Shown one piece after another: positions 33,082 to 43,863 of a stretch of 64,000 bases of DNA. Under the pieces are notes generated by a model that was not told where the DNA came from, did not search any database, and worked only from the letters and a program-made list of their open reading frames with translations. The translations under genes and the position numbers were made by a program. Location of the stretch: positions 518,201,451-518,265,450 of the forward strand of contig OZ010795.1 in NCBI GenBank assembly GCA_963932465.1, in the 5' to 3' direction. Position 1 is the stretch's first letter; every line of letters begins with the position of its first letter. This DNA comes from Maratus speciosus (lineage: Eukaryota > Arthropoda > Arachnida > Araneae > Salticidae).

Positions 33082-33929
33082 TTTTAAATAAGACACTTGA
33101 AATGTATCGTTTTAAATCTGACGTAATTTTCACCAAAGTTTTTTTCTCTTTTTAATATTCATATGAAAATACTTTTGTTTTTAGAAAGGAGATATTATTT
33201 GCTCTGTCTTAGAATTCACGATAATAGTTTAAAAGATTATCTCTAAATATGAAATAAATGTCACGCGCAAATATATTTTTTAGTTTAAACTATTTTGTCA
33301 ACTGTGAATTACATGGCCTTTTTAAATATGACGTAATTTCCTCCATTTACGACTTTTATCGCATAATAATGAATTTATTATTTAAAATTTTTCTTTCTCT
33401 TTTAAAATTCACGTGTGACGTAATTTTCAATATTTTCCCACTTTTTAAGACGTAATCACTTAATTCTAATTTGAAAGTTTTTTTCTGTTTATAATAGCCA
33501 CATGTAAGTAAATTTTTAATTTGAAGGAAATATTATTCTTTGCGCTATTTTTAAAATTGGCAACAGTTTAGAATAATACCCTTTTCTAAAATACGTAAAA
33601 AATATCTCTCAAAATGCTGAAAATTTGAATTTAAAATGGAAATAAATCCTCAAAAGATGAGTCAAATTAAAAAAAAAATAAATGCAGTCTGTATACCGGG
33701 AACTTAAGTTGTGTAAAATGATCTAAAAATGTTTAAATTCCTATGTGTTTTTTGCTCCTATAAAACTTTTTAATGGAACGATTCTGACCCGCTTTAACAT
33801 TAAATATCTCTTAAAATAATTATTCGATTTAAAAACTGTCTGCATCAGCGTGTTTTTCAAACATTTCTCTATAATATCAACGATTTTCAATTTTTTGTAT
33901 GAAACAGTTTTCTTAATATTAACGAAGAA
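33082..33929. other. No recognised gene
   Basis: Repeated 'gtgacgtaattttcaatatt' and 'tctgacgtaattttcacc' blocks (33118, 33413) suggest a weak internal duplication. Otherwise A+T-rich without supported features. Confidence 0.4.
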
Positions 33930-34036
33930 AGACGCCAGGTCACAAAAAATATGGATGCCCGCCTACCGGGAAGCACCCGGAAGATCTACGCAGATTTTCA
34001 TTGGTCCATTTCCAAATCGTTACTTTTTTTTATATA
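33930..34036 (-). mobile_element. Helitron-like H3 5' end fragment
   Basis: 'atctacgcagattttcattg' and 'gtccatttccaaatcgttac' match the minus-strand 5' end of H3 at 34415-34460 and 37838-37885. It directly abuts the CTAG of the next element (34037-34040). Confidence 0.55.
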
Positions 34037-34465
34037 CTAGGGGGGCACCGCCCCCCTGCTCGCTACGCTCACCAACCCCCCGCGTAATCGCTTAACTATT
34101 CCATTCGGTATAGCGAAGCAATTCCTATTTTCTAGCCAACCCTAGATTATTGTTTGTGCTTAAAAATAGTGTAAATAGTTCAATTAAGCTCTATTCATAA
34201 GCTAATATTAGTTTTTGTTGCATTGAAATATCTCAATTTGTTGATTTCCTGCATGCAAGTAAACCCTATTGTATTTCAATGGGAGTCTATGGAAATTTGG
34301 TGAAATACTGGAAATAGCGCTAAGTTGGCGTCACTGTTGGTGACAGAGAGACGGGTCTCCCCTTGGTAACCTCCCTTATAGCGTCATAAAGCTCTGACCA
34401 ATCAGTTGCATTTCACGGTATCTACGCAGATTTTCATTGTTCCATTTCCAAAGCATTACTTTTTG
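34037..34465 (-). mobile_element. Helitron-like element family H3
   Basis: The minus-strand 3' end is a GGGGGGC/GCCCCCC hairpin followed by CTAG-T (34037-34040). The 5' end on the minus strand is the 'aaagtaatgctttggaaatg' block near 34460. A second part-copy lies at 37722-37890 and an inverted one at 63070-63270. At ~430 bp it has no room for a transposase. Confidence 0.6.
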
Positions 34466-35698
34466 CAAGGCATACTTAGATACTACTACCGGCAGACCGA
34501 TTTGCGTTTAATGTATGAAGTTGCTCGCCAGATGACTCTGATACGCTGCCCAAAACAGAAATTTGACTCTGACCGTAACTTCAACGACGAGAACCAATCA
34601 AACCGCTCTGGGCAGGGTTCAGAGAATTCCAATGTGTTTACAATTTTTTTTTTCCCCGTATAGATATGATTCAAAAGAGTTAAATAAAAATATTAACTCT
34701 AATCATCAGAAAAAATTATCATTTTAACAATTATCGGAATAATAAATGGTGCGACCGGAGAATACTTCCAAGGTTGCTACTTAATACCAAGTTATTACTA
34801 AATACCAAGGTTGCCACTTTGGCGCATTTATCGCCAGGTTGGGGAGAAGTAGAGTATTCTACGATTCACCCCAATAAATAAAAACATGCATAGTCTAAAA
34901 ACATCAATGTCACAAATTTATTTGCTATCTTCACTGCTGAAACAATAAAACTAATGGAATTTTTTTTAAATATATTAAAGTACTCATAAAATTCCTTGTA
35001 ATAATTAATAAATATAATTTATTAAGTAACAAATACACTTACATGATTTAATCAAAATTGATTGGATAACATAAAATATTGCAACGATATTTAAATCTGC
35101 TATCACCATTTCTTTCTATGATTAAAAATAAGAATATTTAATGTTTAAGGAAGATCGTCCTTTTTTTTTTTTTACTATTATTATTATTATTTAGTTCGGA
35201 CGATATCAAACAGAAACATTTTACGGGTAGCAATAAATTCGTCAAAAATAACTGCTTCAAGCCAGTTATAAAAACTGTAGTTTGATAAAAACCAAATTTT
35301 AATTTTAAAACGTGTATATGAAACACAAGCTATTTTTATGTAAATACAGGACATTCAAAAAAGAATAACAGAATGAACCAAACGATCATGTAAATAATAA
35401 GTAATTTAGCTAATCTTAAAAGTATGTGAACACTAAAATACTACAAGCTGTGTAAAATATCCTTTTAAATCGAAGGAAATTGAAGAATATAAGTATTTAA
35501 TTTATTATTCTGAAAATACGATCAATGATTCTGAAACTTCGACGATGAGAAACAAGCCGCTATCTGGGCAGGGTATAAATGTAAACAAAAAAGAGCACGT
35601 TGTGATGTTTTGGTTTAGAGTTTGAAGCTGAATCCGACTTCACTTTTTCGACGGTTTTCGGCGAAATGCGTGGTCCGTATATATCATAGTAGGCTATG
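34466..35698. repeat. Diverged repeat pieces without genes
   Basis: 'acttcaacgacgagaacc' and 'accgctctgggcagggttc' near 34580-34620 recur as 'acttcgacgatgagaaac' and 'ccgctatctgggcagggta' near 35537-35575, so an older duplicated segment surrounds the MITEs. A ~12-base T run and ATT repeats lie at 35161-35192. No reading frame is credible. Confidence 0.4.
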
Positions 35699-35706
35699 CT
35701 TTTTGG

Positions 35707-35913
35707 GGTACAGATGTCATATTCGCCCCATATTGGCGCGATTTTCTTCGGTTGCCAATTTGGCAAAAACATCAACAGCATAAACAACATAATCCGGGTT
35801 ACAACATCAAGCAAAATAACGACACTTTGGCGCAAGTTAAGTACCCGTTGCCTATATGATATTGGCGACAGAAAAAAATCGCGCCAATATGGGGCGAATA
35901 TGACATCTGTACC
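35707..35913. mobile_element. Merlin-type MITE with 8-bp TSD
   Basis: A 207-bp palindromic element, starting GGTACAGATGTCATATTCGC and ending with the inverse. The direct repeat CTTTTTGG lies on both sides (35699-35706, 35914-35921). Merlin/IS1016-group elements make 8-9 bp TSDs and have GG-starting termini, which fits. It sits exactly at the edge of the autonomous-type Merlin element to the right. Confidence 0.9.
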
Positions 35914-36200
35914 CTTTTTGGTACTTTTCCGTTATACGGACAGCATTGTCGCCAAGCGCAATGGTTTGCGCAAAATGAAAATCACGTGAATTGAAACATT
36001 TGAAAAATAAAAGAAAAACATAGTCGATAGTAAAGTGAGCATTTTAAAAATATAACATTTGAAAATTACAGAGTTTTACGAACTATTTTATTAAATCACA
36101 AATATATAATTAAAATAAGTGAACAAATAACTGTTATACAATAAAGTAATAAAATAAAAAAATCATATTAAACTGCTGCCATAAAATTACAAATCTCTTT

Positions 36201-36623
36201 GGCACAGATGTCATATTCGCCCCATATTGGCGCGATTTTTTTTCGGTTGCCAATTGGGCGAAAACATCAACAGCATAAACAACATAGGTACAGATGTCAT
36301 ATACGCCCCATATTGGTGCGATTTTTTTCTGACGCCAATGTCATATACGCAACGGGTATTTAACTGGCGCCAAAGTGTCGTTATTTTGCTTGATATGGTA
36401 ACCCGGATGTTGCTGTTTATGCTGTTGATATTTTCGCCAAATTGGCATCGGAAAAAAATCGCGCCAATATGGGGCGTATATGACATCTGTTCCACAACAT
36501 AATCCGGGTTACCACATCAAGCAAAATAACGACACTTTGTCGCCAGTTAATTACCCGTTGCGTATATGACATTGGCGTCAGGAAAAAATCGCGCCAATAT
36601 GGGACGAATATGACATCTGTGCC
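36201..36623. mobile_element. Outer Merlin-type MITE inside the transposase gene
   Basis: Starts GGCACAGATGTCATATTCGC and ends with the inverse TGACATCTGTGCC. Removing the inner insertion leaves 208 bp, the family length. The flanks ATCTCTTT (left) and ATATCTTT (right) agree at 7 of 8 positions, a decayed 8-bp TSD. It interrupts the last codons of the Merlin transposase. Confidence 0.85.
36287..36493. mobile_element. Inner Merlin-type MITE nested in a MITE of the same family
   Basis: Exactly 207 bp, GGTACAGATGTCATATACGC to its inverse. A perfect 8-bp TSD, ACAACATA, lies at 36279-36286 and 36494-36501, within the 'cataaacaacataatccgg' core of the outer copy. Confidence 0.95.
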
Positions 36624-37721
36624 ATATCTTTTAGCATTGCAGTAAACATTTCATTTTTTGAATAAAGACGTCGCCACATAAACTCTATGAGATACGACTC
36701 TAAATGATGACGAACTGTTCCCCGATGTCTTTTGTTGCGCCATTTTGCGATGCCCCATAATCTCTTAACATTTTGAGTATGACATCCAGTATTAGGGTCG
36801 ACAAAATTGTATTTGTGATTTACTGTGAAATGATCATAACCAGCACTTCGCAGCTCATCTGTTTTATATCCTTTCCAGTAATCTGTATAAATAATACTTC
36901 CATCAGCTACATTGTTTTCTATTGCCGCCATTAAAGTTTCATCTGTGCGATCGGAAATAGGAGTAAGGAAACATCTCCGTGTTTCACGGCATAAACCATC
37001 TAACACCCATTGAGGAGGAAGAACACGCCCTACGTTGCTTTTTCTTCTGGTAAAAAGACTTTCATCTACTTCTATAATTTTATTAGGTCCACCGATTTTT
37101 CTATTTGGTCGTGAACATAAAGCATTTGCACAAACTTCTCTAAAATAGCTATTCCAGTCTGTTGTGTTGTGGTTCATATCAAGTTGCAGCTCACAAAGCT
37201 CAATCGATGTCAACTCTTAGCACCATAAGTATATAAACCTCAAAGCGAAAAGACAACCGCGATCCTTCAAACCATGTTTTTTGTCGTATTCCTACGGTTT
37301 CTTCGCATGATCGTAAGCTACATCTCCATTTCGGATTTCCAGAACTCATCCATAATTTCATTTCATGGTTGTTTGAACACAACCTTTTATTATGCAGAAT
37401 TCCAAATTTCTGAAACAGTTTTATCGCAACTTTCTCATCATCTGGTAATTGACAAATAGTAAAATCCATCTCAGCGTCAGCAGTAAAAGTAAATTATAAT
37501 TTTATAAAAAAAAAAGCATTTTTATTTCGAATAACAGCAAATTAAAAAGCTTTCCAAGGTTAAGGTTAAATAATAATCATTCACGTAATTCACGTTTCAT
37601 AAATAACAAGTCACAATGTTTCGCATGGTTTACAAGAAAAATCCTTTTCACGATGAGGGATGAAATAATTGGCGCATTAGCATACATTTTGGCATGCTGT
37701 CCGTATAACGGAAAAGTACCC

Positions 37722-37890
37722 TTAATTTTGGCGAAATACTGGAAATAGTGCCAAGTTGGCGACAGAGAGACAGGTCCCCCATTGGTAACCTCCCTTATAG
37801 CGTCATAAAACTCTGACCAATCAGATGCATTTCACGGTATCTACGCAGATTTTTTATTGGTCCATTTCCAAATCAAAACTTTTTTTTATA
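37722..37890 (-). mobile_element. Helitron-like H3 5' fragment
   Basis: Shares 'ggcgaaatactggaaatag', 'taacctcccttatagcgtca' and 'tctacgcagattttt' with 34280-34460. The minus-strand 5' end reads TC-TATATATAAAAAAAAG, with the TC start expected of a Helitron. Confidence 0.55.
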
Positions 37891-37949
37891 TATAGAAGGA
37901 TAGAAGGATAAGACTGGTATAAATAAAAATATTTTCGAAGCAAAATTTT

Positions 37950-38290
37950 ACAAAATGTTTTTAAATTTTCAAGTAAAAGCTCTTTTAAAGATGTTCTTAC
38001 ATTTTATTAATTACAACAATTAATTTAATTTGTTTACAATTCTTTTGTTGCCACTTTACAAAAAAAAAAATCATGATATAATTCTTTTAAAAGGCGTAAG
38101 TATAATTCTTCATAATATAATTCTTTTAAAATGCGTAAGTAAGTAACTAAAAGTGTTTCTAAAGATGTTTTTATGTTTTATTAATTACAACAGTTAATTT
38201 TATTTGTTTACAATTCTTTTGTAGCCACTTTACAAAAAGAAAAAAAAATCATAATATAATTCTTTTAAAATGAGTAAATATCGTCTGCGT
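37950..38290. repeat. 174-bp tandem duplication
   Basis: 'tttattaattacaaca', 'tttgtttacaattcttttg' and 'gccactttacaaaaa' occur at about 38005-38060 and again 174 bases later. Between them 'ataatataattcttttaaaa' is repeated as a shorter subunit. Confidence 0.8.
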
Positions 38291-38304
38291 AAATGATTAA
38301 GAAT

Positions 38305-38372
38305 AAATTGTGTATATGAATTCTTAACTTGTATATGAATTCTTCTCTTGTATATGAATTCTTAATTCTTAA
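38305..38372. repeat. ~20-bp tandem repeat (TTGTATATGAATTCTT)
   Basis: TGTATATGAATTCTT occurs three times in succession with about 20-base spacing, followed by an AATTCTTAATC tail. Confidence 0.85.
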
Positions 38373-39623
38373 TCATATTTTTATAATTGAATGTAAATAA
38401 TTGCATTTTCACAAATTTTAATTCATTAAAAATATGCCATAATTTTTATAAAAAAGGATATTTTAAAAATTTCATTAAACAAATCGTGAAATTATTATAT
38501 GATTAAAAGGAATGAACACCAATATATGCGCCATTTCCAACCAATCTTAATAAAATATTCTATTAAAATGTATATTTTCCTTTCAAATAACATGCATTTT
38601 TAATATAAGAAAGTTCAAAGTTCTTTTATGGTTTGAAGTATAAATCCTGCAGCTATTTTCAATATTTAAAATATTTCGTCTTCGGAAAATGCAAATATAT
38701 AGGTTCTTTCCTTGTTTAAATAATTTTTAAAAAATGAGAAATTTTGATGCAACGATAATATTTCACGTACGCGACCCTTTATTCTACTCTTATTCCGACT
38801 CTTTCGTGAAAGCCAGGTTCATAGGTCCCCAGTCACGCCCCGAGTATAAGAGAATCTAGCGGAAACCAGGTTGAAAAAAAAAAAAAAAAACAAACATCAA
38901 ACGTTAAAACCGGACAAATTTAAAAGGGAAATTACACAAATTAAAGATACCTAAAAGCGGGAAGGGGGGGGGGCGTTAGGGGCCCTGAAGCTATCGAAAG
39001 ACCGCTGCTGCGTCGAGCTTATTATTAGTTCATTCATGACTCTATTTATTTTTAGTGACTCAGTGATTTTTATTTACTGCAAGAAATATGCAGGTTTCAT
39101 TATCGTTTACAAAAATAAATCCGTATAATGGAAAAATATATTCAACAAAATAAGAAAAAAGTTTTTTGTTAAATCATTCGATAAGAAAATAATATTGTCA
39201 GAATCTGCAGATCATATTTTATTTCTATCAAATCCAAAAATATTTCTTTCCTTAATTAAATTAAAAAACAGTTTTTGAGATATTTTGGCGGAATAATGAA
39301 AATATATTTTATTTATTTAATTAATATGATTCTATCATTAACTACTAACTCCATAATTTATTTTTTCTTCAGAAAAGATACGTGTTTAATTTTTTATTTG
39401 TAAAAATGTGTTCGTAATGGAAAAACATGTAAAATAAGTTAATTAAAATAATAATTATTTTAAGGTTATTCTGTATAAAAAGTAATATTGTGCAAATCTA
39501 CAGATCATAATTTATTTTTATGTTTAATTTCAAGTCAAAATACTGAATAGTTTTTATGTAAAGTGTACGACAAAATGTAATTTGTGTTGCCTAGTAGACG
39601 ATTCGCTTCACTCATCCTAATAG
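38373..39623. other. No recognised gene
   Basis: A+T-rich sequence with an A run at 38876-38890 and a G run at 38964-38973. I see no TIR, repeat match or domain. Confidence 0.45.
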
Positions 39624-41384
39624 TAAACTATGGTAATCTAAAATTATAATTCGGAGACGCGGGTAAATTCTTAGATACATTTATGTTTTCTGCCTGTCGT
39701 GTGCAGAGAGACATCATCTTAACTCGTTCATTTCATATTTATATCGGAATCATTTTATGGAATATTTTATGCATCTTGCGTGTATACGTATAGTGCCGAA
39801 ATTTTCCAAGGACACTCACATTTACTTTGTTCCTACTTATGATATTTAATGAATGCGTTAGAATGTTCATATTTTCGTGAAATCATTCCTCATTGGTTTC
39901 ACAGATTGCTGAAGGGGAGAAAATTACAGTCATTAATCTAAACCATAAAATATGATGAACCATTATGAAAATTGCTTCAGTTTTATGAGGATGAATTACA
40001 TGATAGTATGCTGCAATATTTTAATTAAATCCATATTTGTTGGTCCGTCTTTTTACTGAATGATACAGAATACAGTATTTCAACTTTTAAAAATAATCAT
40101 TGTTTCAAGTAATTCATTTTTACTGATTCTTTTCAGAAATTGGAATATAATAATATTTAAAATTAGCTACAGTATATGAGTCGATCGTGCGTTACTCGGG
40201 TGGTTGGGATAGATTTAACTGCAGAGTAATTGGAAGATTTACTTTCGAAAACTACTACATAAACACCTTTTTATATGTTATTTTTCAAAATAATAATCTT
40301 TATATATACTGACTGCAAGTTTGCATATTTAAGTTATGAAAGCAGATTTCAAAACGAATATTTAAAAATATAATAAACTACGGTAATCTAAAATTATAAT
40401 TCGGAGACGCGGGTAAATTCTTAGATACATTTATGTTTTCTGTATGTCGTGTGCAGAGAGACACCATCTTAACTCGTTCATTTCATATTTATATCGGAAT
40501 CATTTTATGGAATATTTTATGCATCTTGCGTGTATACGTATAGTGCCGAAATTTTCCAAGGACACTCACATTTACTTTGTTCCTACTTATGGTATTTAAT
40601 GAATGCGTTAGAATGTTCATATTTTCGTGAAATCATTCCTCATTGGTTTCACAGATTGCTGAAGGGGAGAAAATTACAGTCATTAATCTAAACCATAAAA
40701 TATGATGAACCATTATGAAAATTGCTTTAGTTTTATGAGGATGAATTACATGATAGTATTTGTGGCTGCAATATTTTTATGAAATCCATATTTGTTGGTC
40801 CGTCTTTTTACTGAATGATATAGAATACAGTATTTCAACTTTTAAAAATAATCATCGTTTCAAGTAATTCATTTTCCCTGATTCTTTTCAGAAATTGGAA
40901 TATAATAATATTTAAAATTAGCTACAGTATATGAGTCGATCGCGCGTTACTCGGGTGGTTGATAAAGATTTAGCGCAGAGTAATTGGAAGATTTACTTTC
41001 GAAAACTACTATTTACACACTTTTTTATATATTATTTTTCAAAATAATAACACAAGTCTGCGATGTTTGTGTTGTTCAACTTTTGATAATTGATTTTTAT
41101 GTATTTTTTAGAGCTGAATCCGAAAATGCCCTTCATTTTTAACCATCACTTCAGGATTTTTTACAAATCGTAAATTTCAATGTTAAAAAGTCAAAACATA
41201 GAGAACATCTAATACTGAAAGATACAGGAAATGTTTGTGTTTCTTAACTTTTGATAACTGATTTTTATATATTATTTAGCGCTAAATTCAAAAAAGACCT
41301 TATTTTTTAACCATCAAGTCAGGATTTTTTGCAAATCGTAAATTTCAAAGTCAGAAAATAACAAAATTCTGATACTGTAAAATA

Positions 41385-41410
41385 CACTGCTCAAAACAAT
41401 TAAAGGATAT
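41385..41410 (+). repeat. Left TIR of the Tc1 element
   Basis: 26 bases, exact inverse of 42887-42912. Confidence 0.97.
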
Positions 41411-41636
41411 TTGAAGTTTTATATAAAATAAAGATATAAACGAAATTTTTTTTGCCGAAAATAGAAGAAGAGAATCACAAATGCAAATTTTTCTGGTTTT
41501 CAAACTGTGGAGTATGCAAATTTTGAGTTCGACGTCAAAAACGTCGCTTCAGCGGCAGCGAATGAAATTTGACTTTCAACTGGATAAAAGAGAATGAAGA
41601 CAAGGATGATCGGCATTCAGTGATTGCTTTGTTTCG

Positions 41637-42674
41637 ATGAGTACGATGTCTCAGCGAAGTCATTTGACAGATTCAGAAGCTTTGAGAATTGTTGGTAGGT
41701 TAGAAGGGGGCCAAACTCAAGCCGAAGTAGCGCAAGCCATTGGAGTGTCACAAAGTGTCATTTCCAGGATCTGGAACCGTTTTTTGGAGAGTGGATGTGC
41801 AAGCCGAAGACCAGGGCAAGGTCGTAGGCGGGCAACAACGCTCAATGAAGATCGGTATTTAGCGTTAACAGCTCGGAGACACCGAACCATGAACGCTACT
41901 CTTCTCCAACAACACCTTCGCTCGGCTACAGGCACCACGATTTCAACTCAGACTGTCCGAAACCGGCTCCATGCTGTAGGTCTGTATGCTCGCCGACCGA
42001 TGGTGTGTGTTAGATTAACATCAAGGCATCGTCGCGACCGCAGGGAGTGGGCAACCGAGCATGTCAACTGGAGAAATGAATGGAGCAATATTCTGTTTTC
42101 TGACGAGTCCCGTTTTTCTGTGCATCCGGATAATAGGCGTATTTTCATCTGGAGGGACCGTGACAGTAGGAATAATCCTGCGTTCGTGCACGAAAGTGTC
42201 AGATTTGGCGGTGGAGGAGTGTTGGTGTATGGTGGCATCTCCATTGACGGGCGCACTGACCTCTACATCATTCGAGATGGAGCTCTGACTGGTCGCCGAT
42301 ATAGGGATGAGATCCTCAGACCTATTGTAGTCCCTTACGCTGCAGCAATCGGAGATAACTTCATTTTAATGGACGATAACTGCAGGCCACATCGTGCAAA
42401 CCTGGTGGGGGATTTCCTTTTCAAGGAAGGAATTGTTCGAATGGAATGGCCAGCGTGTTCTCCAGACATGAATCCAATCGAGCACGTTTGGGACGCTCTA
42501 GGAAGACGAGTTTCTGGCCGCCAACAACCCCCACAAACTCTCCAAGAACTGGAAAGAGCTCTTCTGGAAGAGTGGGGCAGAATACCCCAACTCGTCATTA
42601 ATAGCCTCATTGAGTCCATGCTTCAAAGGTGTTCAACGTTGCTGGCCGCCCGTGGAAACCATACCCCCTACTGA
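41637..42674 (+). CDS. Tc1-like DD34E transposase, full length
   Basis: A 345-residue protein that would bind the 26-bp TIRs and cut and paste the element at TA sites in the nucleus. Residues 8-60 form the first helix-turn-helix (GGQTQAEVAQAIGVSQSVISRIW), followed by an arginine-rich GRPR-like linker (RRPGQGRRRAT, 57-67) and a second helix-turn-helix (about 68-120). The catalytic triad is in place: D156 in FSDESRF, D247 in MDDNCRPH, and E282 in SPDMNPIEH, giving 34 residues between the last two. The glycine-rich box (GGGGVLVYGG, 191-200) and C-terminal GNHTPY are typical. Length matches the family. The ATG at 41637 is the first in frame, 252 bases inside the left TIR; another Met is at residue 4. 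The composition is clearly richer in G+C than its surroundings, as expected of a recently arrived element. Confidence 0.97.
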   Translation: MSTMSQRSHLTDSEALRIVGRLEGGQTQAEVAQAIGVSQSVISRIWNRFLESGCASRRPGQGRRRATTLNEDRYLALTARRHRTMNATLLQQHLRSATGTTISTQTVRNRLHAVGLYARRPMVCVRLTSRHRRDRREWATEHVNWRNEWSNILFSDESRFSVHPDNRRIFIWRDRDSRNNPAFVHESVRFGGGGVLVYGGISIDGRTDLYIIRDGALTGRRYRDEILRPIVVPYAAAIGDNFILMDDNCRPHRANLVGDFLFKEGIVRMEWPACSPDMNPIEHVWDALGRRVSGRQQPPQTLQELERALLEEWGRIPQLVINSLIESMLQRCSTLLAARGNHTPY

Positions 42675-42886
42675 AAATGATTTTCTTTGAAGAAAACACC
42701 TTTTCTTATTCTTTTTTTCTCATATGCACAAATTGTGTTTTTTTCCTTTAGTACACAAATACGCAATAAAATGCATTTTTTTCTGCCAAACATGTGTAAT
42801 TTATTCTCATATAACCTACTGTGTCTGTCGACCATGTATCAATCAGCTAAACAGTTTACCAGATACAAAATCCACCTAAAACTGCA

Positions 42887-42912
42887 ATATCCTTTAATTG
42901 TTTTGAGCAGTG
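42887..42912 (-). repeat. Right TIR of the Tc1 element
   Basis: 26 bases, exact inverse of 41385-41410. Confidence 0.97.
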
Positions 42913-43863
42913 TAGATGTGAAGTTTGTGTTTTTTTAAATTTTGATAATTGATTTGTATGTACTTTTTAGCTCTAAATCTGAAAATAACCTTCATTTTTA
43001 ACCATCACATCAGAATTTTTCACAAATCGTAAATTTCAAAGTTAAAAAGTAAAATTTTTGCGAAAATTTCTGACGTGATGGTAAAAAATGAAGACCATTT
43101 TTGGATTCAGCGCTACAAAATAGGTAAGACTCAATGATCAAAAGCTAAGCAATGTGGCACAACCCAAATTTGGCAGGCTTGTGTGATCTTTATACATATT
43201 AACTGCAAGTTTGCATATTTAAGTAATGAAATCAAATTTCAAAACGAATATCTTAAAATATAATAAACTACGGTAATCTAAAATTATAATTCGGAGACGC
43301 GGGTAAATTCTTAGATACATTTATGTTTTCTGCATGTCGTGTGCAGAGAGACACCATCTTAGCTTGTTTCATATTCATATCGAAATCATTTTATGGTATA
43401 TATTATGCATCTTGCGTGTATACGTATAACGCCGAATTTTTCCAAGAACACTCTAATTTACTGTGTTCCTTGCTTATGATCTATAATGAATGCGTTAGAA
43501 GGTTCAATTTTTGTGAAATAATTCTTCATTGCTTTCAGAGATTGCTGCAGATCAGAAAATTACAGTCATTAATCTAGGCCATAAAATATGATGAATCATT
43601 ATGAAAATTGCCTCAGTTTTATGAGGATGAATTACATGAGAGTATTTGTGGTTGTAATATTTTTATTAAATCCCTTTTTGTTGGTCCGATTTTTTTTATG
43701 GCATGCTAGAGAAAAGTAATCATCTTTTCATGTAATTGCTTTTTACAAATCCTTTTAAGAAATTGGAATGTAAAAGGTTTCCCAAAATTCACACAATAAG
43801 TAACTTTGATAGAAAACACAGGTATATAATTAAAAATTGTAATTTTTTATTGATTCATAAAGT

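Larger units (their letters stand above)
36168..37469 (-). pseudogene. Merlin-type DDE transposase, disrupted (ISXO2-like)
   Basis: It starts at MDFTICQLPDD (37469) with a zinc-ribbon-like N-terminus (C-x-NNH, WRC-x4-C) and the family box RQKTWFEGS. A one-base shift in 'cgctttgagg' (about 37237) and an in-frame TAA where WC-Y-ELTSI is expected (about 37214) break it. The core then reads from LTSIELCE: catalytic-type D in IIEVDES and D in IIYTDYW are present, but the usual Glu in the HTQN-V-E-RLW box is Lys (NVKRLW). A MITE at 36201-36623 cuts the C-terminus after AMLKD; reading resumes beyond it and ends at 36168. It would bind TIRs and cut DNA if intact; this copy is dead by at least four lesions. 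Confidence 0.85.
35920..37720 (-). mobile_element. Defective Merlin (IS1016/ISXO2-like) DNA transposon
   Basis: Perfect 27-bp TIRs at 35920-35946 and 37694-37720 (starting GGTACTTTTCCGTTATACGG) enclose a minus-strand transposase pseudogene. The MITE insertion at the left edge disturbs the target site, and I could not confirm a TSD for the element itself. Two further MITEs are nested inside it. TIR sequence differs from the MITEs after the first five bases, so this copy is not their direct parent. Confidence 0.8.
41385..42912 (+). mobile_element. Apparently intact Tc1-like transposon (1528 bp)
   Basis: Perfect 26-bp TIRs (CACTGCTCAAAACAATTAAA... at 41385-41410 and the inverse at 42887-42912) are flanked by TA on both sides (41383-41384, 42913-42914). 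Its single gene is uninterrupted. It lies in the fold-back element, so it is the youngest insertion in this stack. Intact TIRs, TSD and coding frame together suggest recent activity. Confidence 0.97.
41049..43182. mobile_element. Fold-back element interrupting unit 2
   Basis: The left end AACACAAGTCTGC pairs with the inverse of the right end, CACACAAGCCTGCC. Inside, a ~150-bp module ('acttttgataattgattttt', 'ttcatttttaaccatcac', 'cacaaatcgtaaatttcaa') occurs three times forward (about 41060, 41230, 42925) and once inverted (43070-43180). Comparison with unit 1 shows a clean insertion at AATAAT|CTTTATA. Without the Tc1 copy inside, it is about 600 bp. No coding sequence of its own. Confidence 0.75.
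39624..43800. repeat. Three-unit ~750-bp tandem repeat, interrupted by nested insertions
   Basis: Unit 1 starts at 39624, unit 2 at 40374 (750 bases later), unit 3 at 43264. Each begins TAAACTA-YGGTAATCTAAAA and 'ttcggagacgcgggtaaatt'. Units 1 and 2 are nearly identical; unit 3 is more diverged and fades near 43800. Unit 2 is stretched by 2.13 kb of inserted DNA; without it, its length is about 757 bp. The frame at 43323-43577 is part of the repeat. Confidence 0.9.

Noticed and set aside
35560..36502. Several 90-97 codon frames with IGAIFF / APYWCDFFL motifs
   Set aside because: All are translations of the Merlin-type MITE TIRs.
41717..42619. Antisense frames of 73-102 codons across the Tc1 transposase
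   Set aside because: Shadows of the strongly supported sense gene; none resembles a protein family.
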